A stretch of 7,999 bases of DNA. Origin: an uncultured Oscillospiraceae bacterium. Its GTDB lineage: Bacteria; Bacillota; Clostridia; Oscillospirales; Oscillospiraceae. Below are positions 1-6,273 of the stretch, piece after piece. A model generated the notes under the pieces. The model saw nothing but the letters and a program-made list of their open reading frames with translations. It did not search any database and was not told where the DNA came from. The translations under genes were made by a program, and so were the position numbers. Numbering within the stretch: the stretch's first letter is position 1; the number at the start of each line of letters is the position of its first letter. The stretch covers positions 1 through 7,999 of the forward strand of contig CAADUV010000199.1 of the NCBI GenBank assembly GCA_900752305.1, read 5' to 3'.

Positions 1-1
1 C

Positions 2-412
2 GGGCGGACGCTGGCCGGATTCATCGGCTCCTTTAAAAAGAACATCCGGCTGAAGCTGACCTGGGTGACCAGCGGCTTGAGCAGCTTCAAGAAAACCGTG
101 GCGCGGATACTGTTCGGCAGCGCCAAGTGGCCGACCCTGCAATTTGCCGCTCGAGGCGGCGTGGTCAATGGGGCGACCCTGTTCGGCAACACGGTAGTAG
201 GGGAAGCGGGTCGAGAGGCCATTGTGCCGCTGGAGCACAACACGGAGTGGCTGGATCTGGTGGCGGAGCGTGTGGCGCAGCGGGTCAGCAACGGCAGCCC
301 TATTGTGGTGCAGTGTGTGCTGGATGGACGAGTCATCGCCAACAGCACGGTCAACTACATCAATCGACAGGCGCGGGCGACGGGGGTCAATCCCCTCAGC
401 GCCACCATTTGA
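2..412 (+). CDS. Phage tail tape-measure protein, C-terminal part (5' end outside window)
   Basis: The reading frame is open from base 2, so this is the last 136 residues of a larger protein. Tape-measure proteins span the tail tube of long-tailed phages, set its length and assist DNA passage. The diagnostic stretch is GGVVNGATLFGNTVVGEAG followed by REAIVPL: the G-G-x-V-x(n)-GEAG-x-EAIVPL signature is typical of tape-measure C-termini in Firmicutes siphophages and prophages. A short amphipathic helix (EWLDLVAERVAQRV) and a small beta-like tail follow. A GTG at 65 could be mistaken for a start, but the frame continues upstream without a stop and no ribosome binding site precedes it. The next gene, a tail protein, starts 22 bp downstream, which fits the usual order tape measure, small tail protein, hub. 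The family call is solid; the length of the whole protein is unknown. Confidence 0.85.
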   Translation, partial: GRTLAGFIGSFKKNIRLKLTWVTSGLSSFKKTVARILFGSAKWPTLQFAARGGVVNGATLFGNTVVGEAGREAIVPLEHNTEWLDLVAERVAQRVSNGSPIVVQCVLDGRVIANSTVNYINRQARATGVNPLSATI

Positions 413-434
413 GTGATCTGGGGAGGGAACGCGT

Positions 435-818
435 ATGGCGAATATCACCGTCAGCGACTTATATATCAACAGCAAAAAAATGCCCACCCCCGCGTTGGAG
501 GGGGTGGTGATCTCCCGTGAAAAGATCTGGTCGGCCAACACCGGCCGGACGGCGGCGGGAAAGATGGTGGGGACGGTGGTGGCGGTGAAGACCACCATCA
601 AGATCAAGTGGCCGCCCCTGACACCGGCACAGGTGGCGGTCATCGAGAGTGCGGTCTCCGATGGGGACAATCCTTTCGTGCCGGTGAAATTTACCGATGC
701 GACAGGCGTCACCGTGACCAAGACCATGTATTTTGGCACGCCCACCTATACGGTCTATTCCTGGGCCAATGGGCGGCAGTATCTGCGGGATGTGTCGGTG
801 ACTGGCATCGAACAGTGA
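435..818 (+). CDS. Small phage tail protein, DUF6711-like
   Basis: A 127-residue protein lying directly between the tape measure and the tail hub, the position of distal-tail or tail-completion proteins. The sequence resembles the DUF6711 family of Firmicutes prophages as I remember it: an N-terminal LYINSKKMPTPALEGVVISRE strand-rich segment (a substrate-like 'M-P-T-P' early in the protein), a central TTIKIKWPPLTPAQVAVIES segment in which a short hydrophobic strand leads into a helix, and a C-terminal GRQYLRDVSVTGIEQ strand that ends the fold. No signal peptide or membrane segment is seen. The ATG is preceded by GGGAGG with 8 nt spacing, and the stop lies 9 bp before the next start, so the gene is in the tail operon. 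The role is inferred from position and resemblance: a structural component at the tail tip. It could equally be described as a Dit-like small protein. Confidence 0.75.
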   Translation: MANITVSDLYINSKKMPTPALEGVVISREKIWSANTGRTAAGKMVGTVVAVKTTIKIKWPPLTPAQVAVIESAVSDGDNPFVPVKFTDATGVTVTKTMYFGTPTYTVYSWANGRQYLRDVSVTGIEQ

Positions 819-827
819 GGTGAGGAG

Positions 828-2627
828 ATGTATACAGGATTGACGGACAGCCTTTGGCGTGGGGCGGAGCGGAAGGAACTGTCGCTGACGCTGAACGGGA
901 CGGCGGTGACGGGGGCGCTGCTGACGCTGACCGTCACGGCCAGCGTCAACGGAGAACAGCCCCTGCTGACCGTGGGGAACACCTGCGCCAAGACGGTGCA
1001 GATGCAGTTTTCCGGGGTGCAGACTGGGTTTTTGGAAGGCATGCTGGTACTCTCCGCCCAGTCGGGGGCGGAGGCACTGCCGTTGGGGACCTTTGCGGTG
1101 ACGGAGGCAGTGACCCGCGGAGGACAGACCACGGTGACGGCGGTGGACGCCATGGGGGTGGCGCTGGCGGAGCTGTATCAGCCCACTTTGAGCGGTGCTG
1201 CGGCCACGGCGTGGGCGGTCTTGAACGATGTGGCTGCCAAGGCAGGGGTGGCGCTGTCCGCCCGGGTCAGTGGGTATCAGAGCGTGCTGGCCGGGGTGTC
1301 CATGGCGTCCCTGGCGGCGGGGTACACTCGTCGGACGGTGGTGGGCTGGATCGCCGGGCTGTGCGGGTGCAACGCGGTCATAGACCGGGCGGGAAAGCTG
1401 GATTTCATCTGGTACAGCGCCAGCGGGATGACCCTGCACCGGGCGGACTGCTATGAAGGGATGGATGAGATCCAAGAGACCAACAGCGTCTTTTCCATGC
1501 TCTCTGTCTCGGTAGTGGACGCCAACGGCAACACCCAGACCCTATCGCCCACCTCTGCGGAGGGGACGGGGGCGCTCATCGAGAACCCGTTCATGACCCA
1601 GGCGCGGCTGAACGGGCTGTGGAGCGGCATCGGCGGGATGACCTATCGACCGGCGGAGCTGTCCTTTTTGGGCGACCTGCGGCTGGATGCGGGGGATCTC
1701 ATCACCCTGACCCTGGACGATGGCACCACCTGCTCGGTGCCGGTAATGAGCCTGACCCACACCTACGACGGCGGCGTGACCACCCATGTGACGGCGCTGG
1801 GACAGGGGGAGAACGCAGCGGCAGGGGTGCGCAATGACGGCGTGCTGGGGGGCAAGCTGCGGAGCCTGTCGGCAGAGGTGGCGCAGCTGGGAGCGCTGAC
1901 CGTGGAGGATGAGAACGGCGTGACCAAGATCAACGGGGGCCGCATCGACACGGATAGCCTGTTTGCCCAGAATATCACCGCCACCGGCACCATTACCGGC
2001 GCTCAGCTCATTGGCGCCATCCTGAGCGGCGACGCCATCGACATCCAGGCAGAGACCGGGAATGAGCGGCTGCGGCTGGGGACTTCGGGGAATGCGGAGA
2101 CCAATGCGTCTGCCATCAGCATGTCCGTGAAAGATACTCAGTCCAACGCCAGCGCAGAGGTGACCGTCAACGCAGTGGGCGTCACCATGGATGGGGTCCA
2201 GCTGGATCTGCTGGGAGAGTGGATCGCCATCGGGGACGCAAATGCCGCGTCAGAGACCGAATTTTATGGGCGTGTGATCCTGCCGGGTGGAAATTTGGAG
2301 GACAAAGACTACAGCAGCACCAAGCATACCAACTTTTCCGGCAGCGTTATCTCTTCCGGCAGCGTCGTGGTGACCAAAAAGCTGGGGGTGTGCTACGTCA
2401 GCGGCCCAGTGACCTTGTCCAAGAGCATCAGCGCCTGGACCACTATCCTGTCCAGCTCCAAGGTCCCCGCACCGCAGCACGGAGAACTGGTCCCGTTCGA
2501 GGCGTCCCAGTGGGGGACGAGCTATGTGCGGCCCCTGCGCGGGAAAATTACGCCCAGCGGCGGGCTGCAGTTGGTCTATGGCGCCGCGGGGAGCTATGTG
2601 TTCGCCATTTCTTATCCCATCGACTAG
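828..2627 (+). CDS. Phage tail hub/tip protein with fibre-like C-terminus
   Basis: A 599-residue structural protein of the phage tail tip. Residues about 1-330 look like a baseplate-hub (gp27/gp44-like) region: beta-rich segments such as PLGTFAVTEAVTRGGQTTVTAVDAM (cited by position 85-109), a helical stretch near 125-140, and GWIAGLCGCNAVIDRAGKLD at 173-192, the 'G-x-N/A-x-I-D-R-x-G-K-L' pattern seen in hub proteins. Residues 334-375 contain a short helix (GGKLRSLSAEVAQLGALTVE) and then INGGRIDTDSLFAQNITATG, a transition common in tail proteins that pass from hub to fibre. Residues 376-500 are serine/alanine/threonine-rich and low in helix. Residues 500-599 form a beta-rich terminal domain ending in SYVFAISYPID, like C-terminal tail-fibre modules. 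The start has GAGGTGAGG just upstream. No catalytic peptidase or lysozyme motif was seen, so cell-wall cleavage is not claimed. Receptor binding by the C-terminus is inference. Confidence 0.82.
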   Translation: MYTGLTDSLWRGAERKELSLTLNGTAVTGALLTLTVTASVNGEQPLLTVGNTCAKTVQMQFSGVQTGFLEGMLVLSAQSGAEALPLGTFAVTEAVTRGGQTTVTAVDAMGVALAELYQPTLSGAAATAWAVLNDVAAKAGVALSARVSGYQSVLAGVSMASLAAGYTRRTVVGWIAGLCGCNAVIDRAGKLDFIWYSASGMTLHRADCYEGMDEIQETNSVFSMLSVSVVDANGNTQTLSPTSAEGTGALIENPFMTQARLNGLWSGIGGMTYRPAELSFLGDLRLDAGDLITLTLDDGTTCSVPVMSLTHTYDGGVTTHVTALGQGENAAAGVRNDGVLGGKLRSLSAEVAQLGALTVEDENGVTKINGGRIDTDSLFAQNITATGTITGAQLIGAILSGDAIDIQAETGNERLRLGTSGNAETNASAISMSVKDTQSNASAEVTVNAVGVTMDGVQLDLLGEWIAIGDANAASETEFYGRVILPGGNLEDKDYSSTKHTNFSGSVISSGSVVVTKKLGVCYVSGPVTLSKSISAWTTILSSSKVPAPQHGELVPFEASQWGTSYVRPLRGKITPSGGLQLVYGAAGSYVFAISYPID

Positions 2628-2639
2628 GAGGGAAAGCGC

Positions 2640-2681
2640 GTGGAAGAACTGATTTATACAGGGCAGGGGTGGTGGCCATGA
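2640..2681 (+). CDS. Possible 13-residue leader peptide overlapping the next gene
   Basis: A GTG at 2640 is preceded by AGGAGGG (2627-2633) with 6 nt spacing, the best ribosome binding site in this part of the operon. It opens a 13-codon frame encoding MEELIYTGQGWWP and then TGA. The stop overlaps the ATG of the holin-position gene as ATGA (2678-2681), an arrangement typical of translational coupling by re-initiation. The downstream ATG has only a weaker AGGGG (2665-2669) of its own. I read this as either a real tiny coupling ORF or the remnant of a longer gene. There is no protein-level evidence. Confidence 0.4.
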   Translation: MEELIYTGQGWWP

Positions 2682-2974
2682 TCGTCAATCTGTCCCAGGT
2701 GTTCACAGCCCTCTGTGTGCCCATCCTGACCGGGACATGGGCGGCCATCTGGCGGATGTACCGGCGGTATCAGTCCACCCAGGACGGGATGAAGTGCCTG
2801 CTCCGGGCGGAGATCATCCGAGACCACTCCCACTACATGGAGAAGGGCTACATCCCCATCTACGCCATGGAAAATGTGCTGGAGAGCTACAACGCCTACC
2901 ACTCTTTGGGAGGCAATGGGACCATTACTAAAATGGTGGAAGAGCTGAAGCAGCTGCCCACCCTGCGGGGGTGA
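2678..2974 (+). CDS. Holin-position phage protein, one TM segment
   Basis: A 98-residue protein at the end of the tail operon, the usual place of a holin. Residues 8-25 (VFTALCVPILTGTWAAIW) can form one membrane helix. A basic patch follows (RMYRRYQ, 26-32), predicting a cytoplasmic C-terminus. The C-terminal two thirds are soluble and contain EKGYIPIYAMENVLESY and HSLGGNGTITKMVEEL, a conserved-looking pattern (K-G-Y-x-P-x-Y-A-x-E-N-V, Y-H-x-LGGNGT) that I recognise from uncharacterised or 'holin-like' proteins in Clostridia and Streptococcus phages. The ATG at 2678 is chosen because upstream in-frame GTGs at 2669 and 2672 lie inside the AGGGG ribosome binding site. The start overlaps the stop of the leader frame. 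No endolysin follows, so a lysis role is inferred from context only; a structural or regulatory phage role is possible. Confidence 0.65.
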   Translation: MIVNLSQVFTALCVPILTGTWAAIWRMYRRYQSTQDGMKCLLRAEIIRDHSHYMEKGYIPIYAMENVLESYNAYHSLGGNGTITKMVEELKQLPTLRG

Positions 2975-2975
2975 A

Positions 2976-3011
2976 AAAAGCCGTGGATTCCAATTGGAAT
3001 CCACGGCTTTT
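2976..3011. terminator. Bidirectional terminator, perfect 36-bp palindrome
   Basis: AAAAGCCGTGGATTCC, then AATT, then its exact complement ending in TTTT. It sits between the 3' end of the phage gene (2974, + strand) and the 3' end of the minus-strand gene (3023). Because both flanks are A/T tracts, it gives a hairpin followed by a U-run in either direction. The arms are 16 bp with an AATT centre. Confidence 0.88.
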
Positions 3012-3022
3012 GTGCGTTTTGA

Positions 3023-3391
3023 TTACTTGGCGGACAGGGTCTCCCGGATGGTGTCAAAGATCTTCTGGATGACCTTGTGCTCGTTCTCCTCGTCGGTGTT
3101 GAGCAGGTGCTGATACTTCATGAACTCCTGGGAGACAGCGGCCTGACCGAACTCTTCGCACAGAGCGTACAGGGCCTTCTCCTCCTCCTGCTTCTTAGCC
3201 AGGTAGTCCTTCCACCAGTTGTACTCGTCGATGGGAGCCACATACTGCTTGGTCTCCTCATTGTAGGTGATGGTGCCGTTGGTGAAGGCGCCCATCATCT
3301 GGAGGATGTCCAGGGTGCACTCGGTGCCGGTGGCGGTGTCCATGTAGACTAGGGGCTTGGCTACGCCGGATTCTTTGATGATAATATCCAT
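3023..3391 (-). CDS. Hypothetical protein, 122 aa, unrecognised
   Basis: I do not recognise this protein. It has 122 residues, is soluble and has no signal peptide or membrane segment. The N-terminus is beta-like (MDIIIKESG, KPLVYMDTATG). A central part has aromatic residues (DEYNWWKDYL, 55-64). The C-terminal half, about residue 60 onward, is charged and helical (KKQEEEKALYALCEEFGQ, then an acidic turn TDEENEH and KVIQKIFDTIRETLSAK). The ATG is preceded by AAAGGAG at 10 nt, a convincing start. It stands alone on the minus strand, shares a terminator with the prophage operon and is divergent from the VanW gene. Codon choice resembles the host genes to its right more than the phage genes to its left. 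It may be a host gene, or a cargo ('moron') gene at the edge of the prophage; the sequence does not decide. Confidence 0.75.
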   Translation of the reverse strand: MDIIIKESGVAKPLVYMDTATGTECTLDILQMMGAFTNGTITYNEETKQYVAPIDEYNWWKDYLAKKQEEEKALYALCEEFGQAAVSQEFMKYQHLLNTDEENEHKVIQKIFDTIRETLSAK

Positions 3392-3460
3392 ATAAAGTTA
3401 ACTCCTTTGGTTCGTTTCGATACTACCTTATCAGTTTGCCTTGCGGGAGGCGGATTGTCA

Positions 3461-3551
3461 AGGCTTTTTTTCGGCCTTGTGAACGATAGAATCAAAGAAT
3501 TGATACCAAATTGTCATCTTGTTCCGGTTGCAATCTTGACAAAAAAAGCCT
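3461..3551. repeat. Inverted pair of an 11-bp A-tract motif between divergent genes
   Basis: AAAAAAAGCCT occurs on the + strand at 3541-3551 and on the - strand at 3471-3461. The copies lie 69 bp apart and each points along the direction of transcription of its nearer gene. The right copy runs into the TATAAT of the VanW promoter and the left copy runs into a TTGACA. The 3392-3602 region is otherwise AT-rich and without a gene. The copies could be bent-DNA/UP-type elements or a shared operator. Confidence 0.5.
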
Positions 3552-3556
3552 ATAAT
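3528..3556 (+). promoter_or_regulatory. SigA-type promoter of the VanW-domain gene
   Basis: TTGCAA (3528-3533), a 17-nt spacer and a consensus TATAAT (3551-3556). The predicted RNA starts near 3563, giving a leader of about 85 nt to the TTG start. A perfect TTGACA at 3536 lies only 9 nt from the -10 and is therefore not the matching -35 box. Confidence 0.7.
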
Positions 3557-3647
3557 TGAGCGATAAATTAAAGTGTGATCCCCAGCTGAATCAGAAGGGC
3601 AGGTGTGTTTTTTGACTCAGAAGAGAGAGAGTAAGGAGGTGGCATCC

Positions 3648-5468
3648 TTGGGTGAGAAGGGCAAGGCATGGGCTGCAAAGGTCTGGCAGGCCATCGTGTC
3701 AGCGTGGACCAAGCTAGTGGACTGGGTGAAAGAACGGTTCCACAAAGCGGATACAGCGGCAGAAGACCAGGAGACTGTGGTGCTGCCGGCAGCAGAACCG
3801 GCAGAGGCCGGCGGCGGAAAACGCGTCCGGCGGAGTCAGCAGCGGAAGCAGCAGAAAAAGACCCAGCGTTACATCCTCATCGGCCTGTGCGCGGTGGTGC
3901 TCATCGCCTATCTGGTGCTCTGCGGCACGGTGTGCAAGGACGGGATGTTCCCCAACACCAAGGTCAACGGTCAGGATCTGAGCGGCATGACCCTGCAGGA
4001 GGCGGAGGACGTGCTGACGAAGGATTTTCAGGAGCGGTACGCCAGCACCGCTTTGACGGTGGAGGCGGAAGGGAAGACCTACACTGTGGACATGAGCAAG
4101 GTGCTGGATTTGAAATCCAACGAGGCGGCGGAGAAGGCGTTTGCCCACGGCCACACCGGGTTCTTCCGCCGTGGCCTGGTCTGGCTGTTCTCCAACATTA
4201 CGGGCTATCATAAGACGGTCTACCCTCACATCAAGGACGAGAAGGCCATGCAGGCCAGCGTCAAGGACAGCGGTGTGCTCAAGGTGGATACGGCAGTGGC
4301 GGACAGCTACAAGGTGACCAAGAGTCAGATCACCTTCACCCGCGGTACCAGCGGCCAGGCGGTGGACAAGGACGCCCTCTATGAGCGCATCACCGATGCC
4401 GTGGACGACGGGGACTATGAGACTGTCATCGCCGCGCCCATGAAGGACTCAGAGCCGAAGGCGCTGGACATCGACAAGGTGTATAAAAAGGTCTACACCA
4501 AGGCCAAGGATGCCACGCTGGACCCCAAGAACAACTACGCCATCGTGGCCTCCACCACCGGCATCAGCTTTGACAAAAAGGAAGCGGCCGCGGCTATCGA
4601 AGGGCTGGAAGAGGGCGAGTCCAAGAGCATCAGCTTGAAGCTGACCACAGCGGACATCACCACCCAGAACCTGACCAAGAACCTGTTCAAGGACCGGCTG
4701 GGCACCTACAGCACCAACGTGGTCGGCACCGCCGCCCGCATCAACAACGTCCGACTGGCCAGCCAGCACTGCAACAACACCATCCTGCTGCCGGGAGAGA
4801 CCTTCTCCTATAACGGGGTCGTGGGACAGCGGACGGCAGCCCGTGGCTTCCAGGAGGCAGGCGCGTACCTCAACGGCAAGACTGTCCAGGAGCTGGGCGG
4901 CGGCATCTGCCAGGTGTCCTCCACCCTGTACTGCGCCACCGTGCTCTCCAACCTGGAGATCGTCCACCGAGAGAACCATATGTTCGAGTCTACTTACGTC
5001 CCCCTGGGGCTGGACGCCACGGTTTCCTGGGGCGCGCCGGACTACGTGTTCAAGAACAACACCAAGTACCCCATCAAGGTGGTGGCCGGTTATGCCAACG
5101 GCGTCTGCACCTGTGAGATCTGGGGCACGAAGACGGACAACATCACGGTGAAGTTCGTCAACGAAGTCCTCTCCCGCAACCCCTATAAGACGGTGACCGT
5201 GAAGGACAGCACCAAGCCGGTGGGCTATTCCGCCGTCACCGAAGAGGGCGAGAACGGGTCTAGAGTCCAGACCTATCGGGAACTCTATGATGGCAACGGC
5301 AAATTGATTTCCAGGACCAAGGAGTCCTTCAGTGTCTACACCCGTCGAGACCAGGTGGTCACCGTGGGCACCAAGAAGGCGGAGACAAAGAAGAAAAAGG
5401 ATAAGACCGAGAAGAAGGACAAAAAGAAGACCGACAAGAAAAAGAAGACTGACCAGACGGCCGGTTGA
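3648..5468 (+). CDS. Membrane-anchored VanW-domain protein with G5 domain
   Basis: A 606-residue envelope protein. From the N-terminus: a Trp-rich amphipathic helix (residues 6-35), an acidic/proline linker, a basic stretch (58-73), one membrane helix (about 76-94, ILIGLCAVVLIAYLVL), then an extracellular part. FPNTKVNGQDLSGMTLQEAE (101-120) opens a peptidoglycan-binding-4-like (YoaR type) region running to about 345. The VanW domain spans about 350-495 and includes LLPGETFSYNGVVGQR and GGGICQVSSTLYCA (417-430). A G5-like domain follows (about 510-575: NPYKTVTVKDSTKPVGYSAV to QVVTVGTKK), then a lysine-rich tail (577-604). VanW proteins are widespread in Gram-positives and take their name from vancomycin clusters, but their biochemical function is unknown; there are no other van genes here. 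A wall-binding role is inferred from G5. TTG at 3648 is chosen because AAGGAGG lies 8 nt upstream. A GTG at 3603 would add 15 residues but has only a poorly spaced AAGGG. Confidence 0.9.
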   Translation: MGEKGKAWAAKVWQAIVSAWTKLVDWVKERFHKADTAAEDQETVVLPAAEPAEAGGGKRVRRSQQRKQQKKTQRYILIGLCAVVLIAYLVLCGTVCKDGMFPNTKVNGQDLSGMTLQEAEDVLTKDFQERYASTALTVEAEGKTYTVDMSKVLDLKSNEAAEKAFAHGHTGFFRRGLVWLFSNITGYHKTVYPHIKDEKAMQASVKDSGVLKVDTAVADSYKVTKSQITFTRGTSGQAVDKDALYERITDAVDDGDYETVIAAPMKDSEPKALDIDKVYKKVYTKAKDATLDPKNNYAIVASTTGISFDKKEAAAAIEGLEEGESKSISLKLTTADITTQNLTKNLFKDRLGTYSTNVVGTAARINNVRLASQHCNNTILLPGETFSYNGVVGQRTAARGFQEAGAYLNGKTVQELGGGICQVSSTLYCATVLSNLEIVHRENHMFESTYVPLGLDATVSWGAPDYVFKNNTKYPIKVVAGYANGVCTCEIWGTKTDNITVKFVNEVLSRNPYKTVTVKDSTKPVGYSAVTEEGENGSRVQTYRELYDGNGKLISRTKESFSVYTRRDQVVTVGTKKAETKKKKDKTEKKDKKKTDKKKKTDQTAG

Positions 5469-5482
5469 CCAACAGACAGCAC

Positions 5483-5523
5483 AAAGGCCGTTTCGCACAG
5501 AACAGTTGCGGAGCGGCCTTTTT
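5483..5523 (+). terminator. Intrinsic terminator after the VanW-domain gene
   Basis: AAAGGCCG (5483-5490) pairs with CGGCCTTT (5514-5521), with a second short CGCA/TGCG pairing inside the loop, and the right arm runs into five T residues. It lies 14 bp after the stop. The ribosome binding site of the next gene begins only a few bases after the T-run, so read-through or attenuation of that gene is possible. Confidence 0.75.
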
Positions 5524-5541
5524 CGGAGGAAGGAGCAAGGG

Positions 5542-6222
5542 ATGTTTGAAGGATTTCGGGACGAGACGATGCAGTTTCTATGGGGCGTGCGGCTGAACAA
5601 CGAGCGGAGCTGGTTTTTGGAGCACAAGACCCTGTACGAGGAGTTCCTGTATCGGCCGCTGAAGGAGCTGGGGGCGGAGGTGCAGGCGGAACTGCTCCAG
5701 CGGCAGCCGGAGAGCCAGTTCAATGTCCACGTCTCCCGGATCTATCGGGACGCCCGACGCCTCCACGGCCGGGGGCCGTACAAAGACCACCTGTGGTTCA
5801 CCCTGCGCCCGCCGGTGGAGCAGTGGGCGACAGTGGAGCCGGTGTTCTACTTTGAGATCTATCCGGAAGGGTACGAGTACGGCATGGGTTACTACTGCCC
5901 CAAGCCCTCCCTCATGGCCGCCTACCGCCAGCACATCCTGGACCACCCGGAACGGATGGCAGCGCTGGCGCAGCAGCTCAACGGACAGGACTTGTTCCAC
6001 CTGGAAGGGGAGGAGTACAAGCGTCCCAAGGGGACGGTGTCGGAACTGCTCCAGCCCTGGTTCAACCGGAAGAACGTCTCCCTCTGCGCCGCCTTCCCGG
6101 CGGATGAGACCCTGTTCTCACCCGCCCTCATCCCGACCCTGACGGAGGGCTTTCAGTGGCTGTGGCCCTATTACAGCTTCCTGAAGGAGATTCAGGTCCC
6201 GCTGGACGGGCGGGACCGATAA
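5542..6222 (+). CDS. DUF2461 family protein
   Basis: A 226-residue soluble protein of the DUF2461 (TIGR02453-type) family, whose biochemical function is not established. Family hallmarks visible are the N-terminal LNNERSWFLEHKTLYEEFL (residues 18-36; 'N-N-x-x-x-W-F' opening), the central HVSRIYRDARRLHGRGPYKD (63-82; 'R-I-Y-R-D-x-R...PYK' block), then FYFEIYPEGYEYGMGYYCPK (102-121) and a C-terminal helix region. Length matches the family's usual 200-230 residues. The open frame continues upstream through the VanW 3' end in another phase, but ATG 5542 is the real start: GGAGGAAGGAG lies just before it and the conserved family N-terminus begins there. No separate promoter is clear, so expression may depend on read-through of the preceding terminator. 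The gene converges with the zinc-ribbon gene. Confidence 0.88.
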   Translation: MFEGFRDETMQFLWGVRLNNERSWFLEHKTLYEEFLYRPLKELGAEVQAELLQRQPESQFNVHVSRIYRDARRLHGRGPYKDHLWFTLRPPVEQWATVEPVFYFEIYPEGYEYGMGYYCPKPSLMAAYRQHILDHPERMAALAQQLNGQDLFHLEGEEYKRPKGTVSELLQPWFNRKNVSLCAAFPADETLFSPALIPTLTEGFQWLWPYYSFLKEIQVPLDGRDR

Positions 6223-6228
6223 CAATAG

Positions 6229-6265
6229 AAAAACCGCTCCGGAATGGGATTCCGGAGCGGTTTTT
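6229..6265. terminator. Bidirectional terminator, 17-bp perfect inverted repeat
   Basis: AAAAACCGCTCCGGAAT, loop GGG, then the exact complement ending in TTTTT. It lies between two convergent genes (stops at 6222 on + and 6274 on -), so the hairpin plus U-run serves both strands. Confidence 0.92.
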
Positions 6266-6273
6266 GATACCGG

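Noticed and set aside
459..1475. Long minus-strand open frame of 338 codons
   Set aside because: It lies opposite two phage genes with good ribosome binding sites, has low-complexity Arg/His/Gly-rich composition and resembles no family; it is a shadow of high-GC coding.
828..2627. Tail-associated peptidase or lysin activity in the hub protein
   Set aside because: No NlpC/P60, CHAP, M23 or lysozyme active-site motif was found in the sequence.
3420..3461. Minus-strand promoter from TTGACA (3461-3456) for the 122-aa gene
   Set aside because: No acceptable -10 hexamer lies 16-18 nt downstream; the nearest candidates are 22-30 nt away. The gene's promoter is left open.
3536..3556. TTGACA followed by TATAAT as a promoter
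   Set aside because: The spacer is only 9 nt. The TTGCAA at 3528 gives the correct 17 nt with the same -10.
3648..5468. Vancomycin resistance gene
   Set aside because: The VanW domain alone does not give resistance; no vanH, ligase, vanX or regulator genes are present and such proteins are common in non-resistant Clostridia.
4449..5723. Minus-strand open frame of 424 codons across the VanW and DUF2461 genes
   Set aside because: The opposite strand carries clear VanW, G5 and DUF2461 motifs; the minus frame is composition-driven and covers two genes and a terminator.
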